Source: Thermoleophilia bacterium
Lineage (GTDB): Bacteria; Actinomycetota; Thermoleophilia; Gaiellales; Gaiellaceae
Reading direction: 5' to 3'
Assembly: GCA_017882615.1 (NCBI GenBank)
Contig: JADGPD010000005.1
Location: forward strand, 1-64,000
Length of the DNA: 64,000 bases
A program made the position numbers and the translations under genes. The notes beneath the pieces were generated by a model that did no database searches, was not told the origin of the DNA, and was given only the letters and a program-made list of their open reading frames with translations. Shown piece by piece: positions 56,599-64,000 of this stretch. Within the stretch, counting starts at the first letter, position 1, and each line of letters begins with the position of its first letter.

Positions 56599-59370
56599 CT
56601 AGCTACAGCCGGTGTTCGTCCCGCAATCGCGGCACGTATAGCAACTCCCCGTCCTGACCATGCGGCCGCCGCAGCGGGCGCACTCGACCGCGTCCTCCCA
56701 GCTGTTGAAGAGCGCCTTCTGGCCGGGCGGGGGCATCTCGGCCGGAGCCGGGTCGCCGCCCTGGCCGGGAGTGCCGCCGTTGGTATAGGCCTGGGCCATC
56801 CGTTGCCTGACCTCGGGTGAGAGGATGCCAAGCTCCTCCTGCTGGTCGACCGTGAGGAAGCGCTTGCCGAGCCAGCGGAAGATGTAGTCCGGGAGCGACT
56901 TGGCGATGCGGATGTCGGCATCGTTGGTCGGGCCCGAGGGATCGAAGCGCATGTGCGAGTACTTGGAGACGAAGACCTCGAGCGGAACGCCGTACTGGAG
57001 ACCGAGGGATACGGAGATCATGAAGGCGTTCATCAGTCCGGCCAGGGTCGTGCCCTCCTTGGCGATGTCGACGAAGACGTCACCGGGGGTGTCGTTGTCA
57101 TAGACGCCGACGTGGATATAGCCCTCGTAGTCGCCGACGCGGAACTTGCGCCCGATCTCGGTGCGCTCGTCGGGCAGGCGATGGCGCTGAGGTGCCGCCA
57201 GCATCGGGACGGCGCCGATCAGCATGGCCGCGCTCTTGTCGGCCTTGCCGGAGAGCGGCTGGGCGACCTTGGAGCCCTCGCGGTACAGCGCGATTGCCTT
57301 GACGCCCAGTCTCCAGGCGTCGTCGAGCAGCTGCATGACGTCCTCGACCGTGGCCGACTCGGGCATGTTCACGGTCTTGGAGATCGCGCCCGAGATGAAG
57401 GGCTGGACGGCGCCCATCATCTTCACGTGGCCGACGTAGTGGATGGAGCGCTCGCCGACCGCGCAATCGAACACGGGATAGTGCTCGTTCTTCAGGTTGG
57501 GCGCGCCGACGACGGTGTTGCGCTCGTCGATGAAGGCCTCGATCTCGGCGCCCTCGGCGGGCGAGTAGCCGAGCTTCTCGAGCGCCATCGGCACCGTCTT
57601 GTTCACGATCGTGATCTCGCCGCCGCCGACCAGCTTCTTCGACTTGGCCAGCGAGAAATCGGGCTCGACGCCGGTGGTGTCGCAATCCATCATGAAGCTG
57701 ATCGTGCCGGTCGGTGCGAGCACGGTCGACTGGGCGTTGCGGAAGCCGTGCGCCTCGCCCAGATCGAGTGCCTCGTCCCAGGACTTGCGGCAAGCCGAAA
57801 GGAGCTCGCGCGGGACGGACTCGTCGTTGTCGATGTTGCCGACCGCGGCCCGGTGCTTGGAGATGACGCTGAGCATCGCGCCGGCGTTCTTCTGGTAGCT
57901 GGCGAAGGGGCCCATGCGACTGGCGATCTCGGCCGACTTGCGGTAGGCGCGCCCGGTCATCAGCGCCGTCACGGCGGCGGAGTAGGCGCGGCCCTCGTCG
58001 GAGTCGTAGGGCAGCCCGCGCGCCATCAACAGTGCGCCGAGGTTGGCGAAGCCGAGCCCGAGCTGGCGGAAGGCGCGGGCGTTTCGCTCGATCTCGGGCG
58101 TCGGGTAGCTGGAGTAGCCGATCAGAATCTCTTGCGCCAGGAAGACGACGTCCACGGCGTGCTCGAAGGCTTCGATGTCGAGCTCGCCGTCGTCCTCGCG
58201 GCGGAACTTCATCAGGTTGAGCGAGGCGAGGTTGCAGGCCGAGTCGTCGATCGACATGTACTCGGAGCACGGGTTGGAGGCGTTGATCCGGCCCGAGTTG
58301 GGAACCGTGTGCCAGCGGTTGATGGTCGTGTCGTACTGGATGCCGGGGTCGGCGCATTCCCAGGCGGCGGCGCCGATCTGGCGCAGCAGCTCGCGCGCCT
58401 TGGTGGCCGCGACGACCGACCCGTCAACCCGCGCGGTCAGGTTCCAGTCGGCGTCGTCCGCGGCCGCCTGCATGAAGGCATCGGTGACCCGGACCGAGTT
58501 GTTTGCGTTCTGGTACTGGACCGAGGCCCAGTCGGGCGAGTCGAGCGACATGTCGTAGCCGGCCGCCTCGAGCACGCGAACCTTCTTCTCCTCCTTGGCC
58601 TTGCACCAGATGAACTCCTCGATGTCGGGATGGTCGACGTCGAGGATCACCATCTTGGCCGCGCGCCTCGTCTTGCCGCCCGACTTGATCGTCCCTGCGG
58701 AGGCATCGGCGCCGCGCATAAAGGAGACCGGCCCGGAGGCGTGCCCGCCCTTGGAGAGCTGTTCCTTGGAGGCGCGCAGGCGTGAGAGGTTGACTCCGGC
58801 CCCGGAGCCGCCGCGGAAGATGACGCCCTCGCGCCGGATCCAGTCGAGGATCGAGTCCATGCTGTCCTCGATCGAGAGGATGAAGCAGGCCGAGCACTGC
58901 GGCTTCTCCTCGAAGCCGACGTTGAACCAGACCGGCGAGTTGAAGGCGGCGAGCTGGTTGACGAGAATCGCCTTCAGCTCGGCCTCGAAGGTCTCGGCCT
59001 CCTCCTCGTTTGCGAAGTAGCCGCCCTTGCGGCCCCAGGCGCCGATCGTCGTGACGACGCGCCCGATCATCTGCTTGACGCTCCACTCGCGCTCGGGCTC
59101 GCCCATCTTGCCGCGGAAGTACTTCTGGGCGACGATGTTGGTAGCGGTCTGCGACCAGAAGCGCGGGAATTCCACGCCCTTCTGCTCGAAGGCCGCGCCC
59201 TCCTTGCCCGGGATGAAGGCGTCGCGCACCTCCCACTCGATCTCGTCGAAGGGATCGCGCCCGGGGATGGTGAAGTAGCGGCGCACGCCGAGATTCGCTT
59301 CCGCATCGATCACGACGTTCTCCAGCTCTTTCTCCGTCGCCTCAACCGGTGTCTCTTTGGCTGTCGCCAT
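56599..59370 (-). CDS. nrdJ: Adenosylcobalamin-dependent (class II) ribonucleotide reductase
   Basis: 923 aa; QCSACFILSIEDSMDSILDW, GGSGAGVNLSRLRASKE, NPCSEYMSIDDSACNLASLNL, C-terminal CARCGGRMVRTGSCYTCRDCG zinc ribbon. Confidence 0.95.
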   Translation of the reverse strand: MATAKETPVEATEKELENVVIDAEANLGVRRYFTIPGRDPFDEIEWEVRDAFIPGKEGAAFEQKGVEFPRFWSQTATNIVAQKYFRGKMGEPEREWSVKQMIGRVVTTIGAWGRKGGYFANEEEAETFEAELKAILVNQLAAFNSPVWFNVGFEEKPQCSACFILSIEDSMDSILDWIRREGVIFRGGSGAGVNLSRLRASKEQLSKGGHASGPVSFMRGADASAGTIKSGGKTRRAAKMVILDVDHPDIEEFIWCKAKEEKKVRVLEAAGYDMSLDSPDWASVQYQNANNSVRVTDAFMQAAADDADWNLTARVDGSVVAATKARELLRQIGAAAWECADPGIQYDTTINRWHTVPNSGRINASNPCSEYMSIDDSACNLASLNLMKFRREDDGELDIEAFEHAVDVVFLAQEILIGYSSYPTPEIERNARAFRQLGLGFANLGALLMARGLPYDSDEGRAYSAAVTALMTGRAYRKSAEIASRMGPFASYQKNAGAMLSVISKHRAAVGNIDNDESVPRELLSACRKSWDEALDLGEAHGFRNAQSTVLAPTGTISFMMDCDTTGVEPDFSLAKSKKLVGGGEITIVNKTVPMALEKLGYSPAEGAEIEAFIDERNTVVGAPNLKNEHYPVFDCAVGERSIHYVGHVKMMGAVQPFISGAISKTVNMPESATVEDVMQLLDDAWRLGVKAIALYREGSKVAQPLSGKADKSAAMLIGAVPMLAAPQRHRLPDERTEIGRKFRVGDYEGYIHVGVYDNDTPGDVFVDIAKEGTTLAGLMNAFMISVSLGLQYGVPLEVFVSKYSHMRFDPSGPTNDADIRIAKSLPDYIFRWLGKRFLTVDQQEELGILSPEVRQRMAQAYTNGGTPGQGGDPAPAEMPPPGQKALFNSWEDAVECARCGGRMVRTGSCYTCRDCGTNTGCS

Positions 59371-59491
59371 CTCGCCTCTCCCTCTCTGAAACGGACTCCT
59401 GGGGACTTCCTACGGCCGGCTGGGCACCCGATTTTGCGGGCAATTGACCGACGGACCTCGGAACGATAGGAGCCTTCCCGGACGTAACCTA

Positions 59492-59505
59492 TTTTACCTG
59501 TAAAA
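59492..59505 (-). promoter_or_regulatory. Palindromic operator/promoter candidate upstream of nrdJ
   Basis: TTTTAC-CT-GTAAAA in an AT-rich patch about 120 bp upstream of nrdJ start. Confidence 0.35.
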
Positions 59506-59514
59506 CCAGTGTTT

Positions 59515-59560
59515 ACCGGTGCCAGTTTGGGCACCGGTCGGGCCGGCCGAAAAGCCCGAC
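59515..59560 (-). terminator. Tandem hairpins between kdpE and nrdJ (terminator-like, no clear T-tract)
   Basis: ACCGGTGCC-AGTTTG-GGCACCGGT (59515-59538) and GTCGGGC-N10-GCCCGAC (59537-59560). Confidence 0.5.
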
Positions 59561-59588
59561 TCCCGCTACCTCCAGCCCGGGCCCAACC

Positions 59589-60274
<686 letters not shown>

Positions 60275-60278
<4 letters not shown>

Positions 60279-62773
60279 CTCTCCGCCCGCAGTCGCACGA
60301 TCATCGTCAATCCTCCACCGGGCGTCTCCTTGCCCTCGATCGATCCCTCCATGGCCTCGACGAAGCCCCGCGCCACCGCCAGTCCGAGCCCGACGCCGTT
60401 CGCGCCGGAGACGTCCCCAAGCCGCTGGAAGGGAACGAAGATCCGCTCTCTCTCCGACTCGGGAACTCCCGGCCCGTGATCGACGATACGCAGATCGATG
60501 TACTCGTCGCCGGTCGGATCGGCGACGACGCGTACCTCGGTCTCCTCCGGGCAGTGGCGAAGCGCGTTGTCGAGCAGGTTGGCCAGAGCCCGTTCGAGCA
60601 GGCCGGGATCGGCCAGCACCCGGGGCAGCGTCTCGGGAACCTCGCTGTGGACGCGGCTCGCGCGCCCGCCGAGCGAGTGCAGCGCCGCCGGAACGACCTC
60701 CTCGAGCCCGACCGGCTCGGCCGAGACGGTCAATGCTCCCGCCTGCAGGCGGCTCATGTCGAGCAGATTGCCGACGAGCGCATTCAGGCGGTCGGTCTCC
60801 TCGTCGATCGTGCGCAGGAACTCCCCGCGCGCCTCGCTCGTCCACTTGACGTCCTTCTGGAGCAGGCTCGTCACCGAGGCCTTGATCGCCGAGAGCGGCG
60901 TGCGTAGATCGTGCGAGACCGCCGAGAGGATGGCGATGCGCAACTCGTTTCCCGCCGCCAGCGCGCCCACCGTCTGGGCCTCGGCTTCGAACTCCTCGTG
61001 CGCCATGGACGAGGAGATCTCGCGCACGAACCCTTCGAGAATGCGTTGTTCCTCGGCTCGGACCGTGCGACCGGAAATGGCGAGCAGGCGACCCCGGTCG
61101 AGGTCGATCGTCTGAGTTGCGCTGTCCGGATCGCGCGGCGCGTGCTCACCGCTGGCGGCCACGACGCTCCAGGAGCCTTCCCGGTTCGCAAGCAGGGCGA
61201 TACCGTCGAGCTGGAGCGCTTTCGCCAGGCGCTCGATCAGGATGCCAACGGGCGTATGCCCCGAGAAGGTCAGGAAGAGATCGGCTTCGGCTCGTGCCTG
61301 CTCGCCGGCAACGGCACGCCTGGCCGCGAGAGCGACGTAGCCGGAGAAGCCCGCGGCGACGGCGAGGAAGACGCAGAGCGCGAGCAGATTCTGCGGCTCG
61401 CTGATGGTGAAGGTGTGGATCGGAGCCGTGAAGTACCAGTTGGCCAGCAGATCTCCGACGACGGCCGAGGCGAGCGCCGGCCACAGTCCTCCTACGGCCG
61501 AGACAAGGACGACCAGCAGTAGGTAGAGCAAGAGGATGCTCGGGAGCGTGACGTGACCGCCCAATGCGTTGAGCAGGACGGTGAGCAGCGGTAGGCCGAC
61601 GACGGCCAGCGAGAATCCCAGCACGATACGCCGCCGCGGCAGAGAACTGGGCCGACGTCTTCGAGCGGGCTCTTCCTCGGCCTCCCCGTCTTCGTCTTCG
61701 TTGCTGATCACGTGAACGTCGATGCTGGCGCCGGAGAGGCGGATGACGGTGTTGATGACCGAGCCCTGCAACAGCTCGTAAAACTGGTTTCGGCGCGTGG
61801 CGCCGAGAATGATCTGAGTACCGTTGAAGGAGCGCGCCGCTTCGACGAGCGCCCGGCCGACATCGGCGCCGACTACCTCGCGGTAGCCTCCTCCGAGCGA
61901 GGATACGAGCTCGCGTTGCGCCCTGAGGCGGTCGAGCGCCGGCCCCGCGAGCCCATCTTGCGGGCGCACGTGTACGGCCACGAACTCGCTGCCGAACCGC
62001 TGAGCCATGCGCGCCGCTCGACGTACCAGGCGCTCGCCCCGCTCCGATCCGGAGAGCCCGACCAGCACCCGCTCGCGGGTTTCCCAGGGCTCGCTGATGC
62101 CGTGGCGCTCGCGGTATTCCTTCAGTCCCTCCTCGACCCGGTTGGCGATCCAGAGCAGGGCGAGCTCACGCAGGGCGCCGAGATTCCCGGCCCGGAAGTA
62201 GTTCGAGAGCGCGGTGTCGACGCGGTCGGCCGGGTAGATGTCGCCGCGGGCCAGCCGCGCCCGCACGGTCTCCGGAGCGAGGTCGACGAGCTGCATCTGC
62301 TCGGCCTGCCGCACGACGGCATCGGGGATCGTCTCCTGCTGGGTTACACCCGTGATCTGCGCGATGACGTCGTTCAGCGAGTCGAGGTGCTGGATGTTCA
62401 GCGTCGAGATGACGCTGATGCCGGCGTCAAGCAGCTCTTCGACGTCCTGCCAGCGCTTCTCGTTGCGTGAGCCGGGGACGTTGGTGTGGGCGAGCTCATC
62501 GACCAGCGCCACCTCCGGTCGCCGCGCCAGGAGGGCGTCGATATCCATCTCCTCGAACACGCGGTCGCGATAGGCGAGCTTCTTGCGCGGAACGACTTCG
62601 AGCTCACCGATCTGCTCGCCGGTGCGCCTGCGCGCGTGCGTCTCGACGAAGCCGCAGACGACGTCCTCGCCGCGCTCCCGCCTGCGCCGGCCCTCGTTGA
62701 GCATGGCGAAGGTCTTGCCCACGCCCGGCGCGGCGCCGAGATAGATGCGCAGCTTTCCGCGTGCCACGATCAC
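60275..62773 (-). CDS. kdpD: KdpD-like sensor histidine kinase
   Basis: GTG start; RGKLRIYLGAAPGVGKTFAMLNEGRRR, DELAHTNVPGSRNEKRWQDVEELL, four-TM segment, SHDLRTPLSAIK. Confidence 0.95.
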
Positions 62774-62928
62774 GGCTCCGAATGAAGACCCGTCGACCGG
62801 GTGTGATCGGTGGTGCGAGGCAAGGACACAAGGAGCCCTCGTACTGGCGGTACGGGGGCGACCGAGGACGCAGTATCGCGCCGCCGTGCGCGGCCGGGCG
62901 GCGGAGTGCTTTGTTCTGAGCCGTGATC
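62768..62928 (-). promoter_or_regulatory. 161-bp element bounded by 11-bp perfect inverted repeat, containing the kdpD start codon (candidate RNA switch or small repeat)
   Basis: GATCACGGCTC (62768-62778) ... GAGCCGTGATC (62918-62928); internal hairpins 62788-62802, 62836-62858, 62879-62903. Confidence 0.5.
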
Positions 62929-62947
62929 CACACCCATAGCTTGACGC

Positions 62948-63519
62948 CTATTTCCCCTTGTCGAGCGCCAAGTTGAGCTCGAGCACGTTCACCCCCGGCT
63001 CGCCCAGGAAGCCGAGCGAGCGTCCGTGGGTGTTCTCGCGCACGAGCGCGAGCACCCGCGCCAGCGGTAACGTGCGAGCCCGAGCGACCCTTGGCGCCTG
63101 TAGGCGAGCATTCGCGGGCGAGATCTCGGAGTCGAGGCCGGAGCCGGAAGCGGTGACGGCATCCACCGGCACTGGAGCATTCGCGGCCAGGCCGTTGAAG
63201 CTCCGGTAGCTCGCCACTCGCTCACGCACGCTCTTCAGCAAAACCGGGTTGGTCGGCCCCAGATTCGAGGCGGCGCTTGCTGCGCCGTCGTAGCCCGCTC
63301 CGGCCGCCGAGGGCCGTGGTTGGAAGTAGCGGGGCGCGCTGAAGGTCTGTCCGAGCAGGCGCGAGCCGACGACGACTCCGCCCTCTCGCACCAGTGAGCC
63401 CTGCGACTGGGAGGGGAAGGCGATCCGCGCCACACCCGTCACCGCGAGCGGGTAGACGACCCCGACCAGCACCGTGAAGAAGAGGAAGACGGCCAGGGCT
63501 GGAAGGAGCTGCCGGCGCA

Positions 63520-63523
<4 letters not shown>
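62948..63523 (-). CDS. kdpC: K+-transporting ATPase subunit C
   Basis: [84 protein letters not shown]. Confidence 0.95.

Positions 63524-64000
<477 letters not shown>

Noticed and set aside
56953-58785. 610-aa plus-strand ORF opposite nrdJ
   Set aside because: Antisense shadow ORF typical of high-GC genes; nrdJ on the minus strand is unambiguous.
62768-62928. Considered as a c-di-AMP (ydaO) riboswitch because of kdp linkage
   Set aside because: No recognisable ydaO consensus segments by eye; retained only as an unassigned structured element.

Overview
High-GC bacterial chromosome segment, probably from an actinobacterium of the Thermoleophilia type (inferred from gene content and codon usage, not proven). 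It is mostly housekeeping: amino-acid biosynthesis (hom 3' end, thrB, ilvD, leuC-leuD-leuB, pheA, a TrpB2-like gene, cysK-cysE), two ABC-2 export loci, an ECF sigma factor with a membrane partner, msrA/msrB interleaved with two secreted subtilases, a MarP-like protease, class II ribonucleotide reductase nrdJ and a kdpB'-C-D-E cluster running off the right end. There is one tRNA-Asp(GTC). I saw no CRISPR array, transposase, integrase or prophage. The signals most worth following are: (1) a 161-nt rod-like fold at 30862-31022, in which about 62 bp can pair and every wobble position is G.U on the minus strand only, which points to a structured RNA; (2) a locus with a FliA/WhiG-type sigma factor, a 910-aa membrane-anchored Glu-rich protein carrying about ten copies of a basic 'RRFHLFRHEEK' motif, and a divergent HD-GYP regulator plus a CheB-like protein lacking the catalytic His; (3) a 161-bp kdpC-kdpD element bounded by an 11-bp perfect inverted repeat that contains the kdpD GTG start codon; (4) a subtilase in which Glu appears to replace the catalytic His. 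All calls come from reading the sequence and translated ORFs. No database search or folding program was run.
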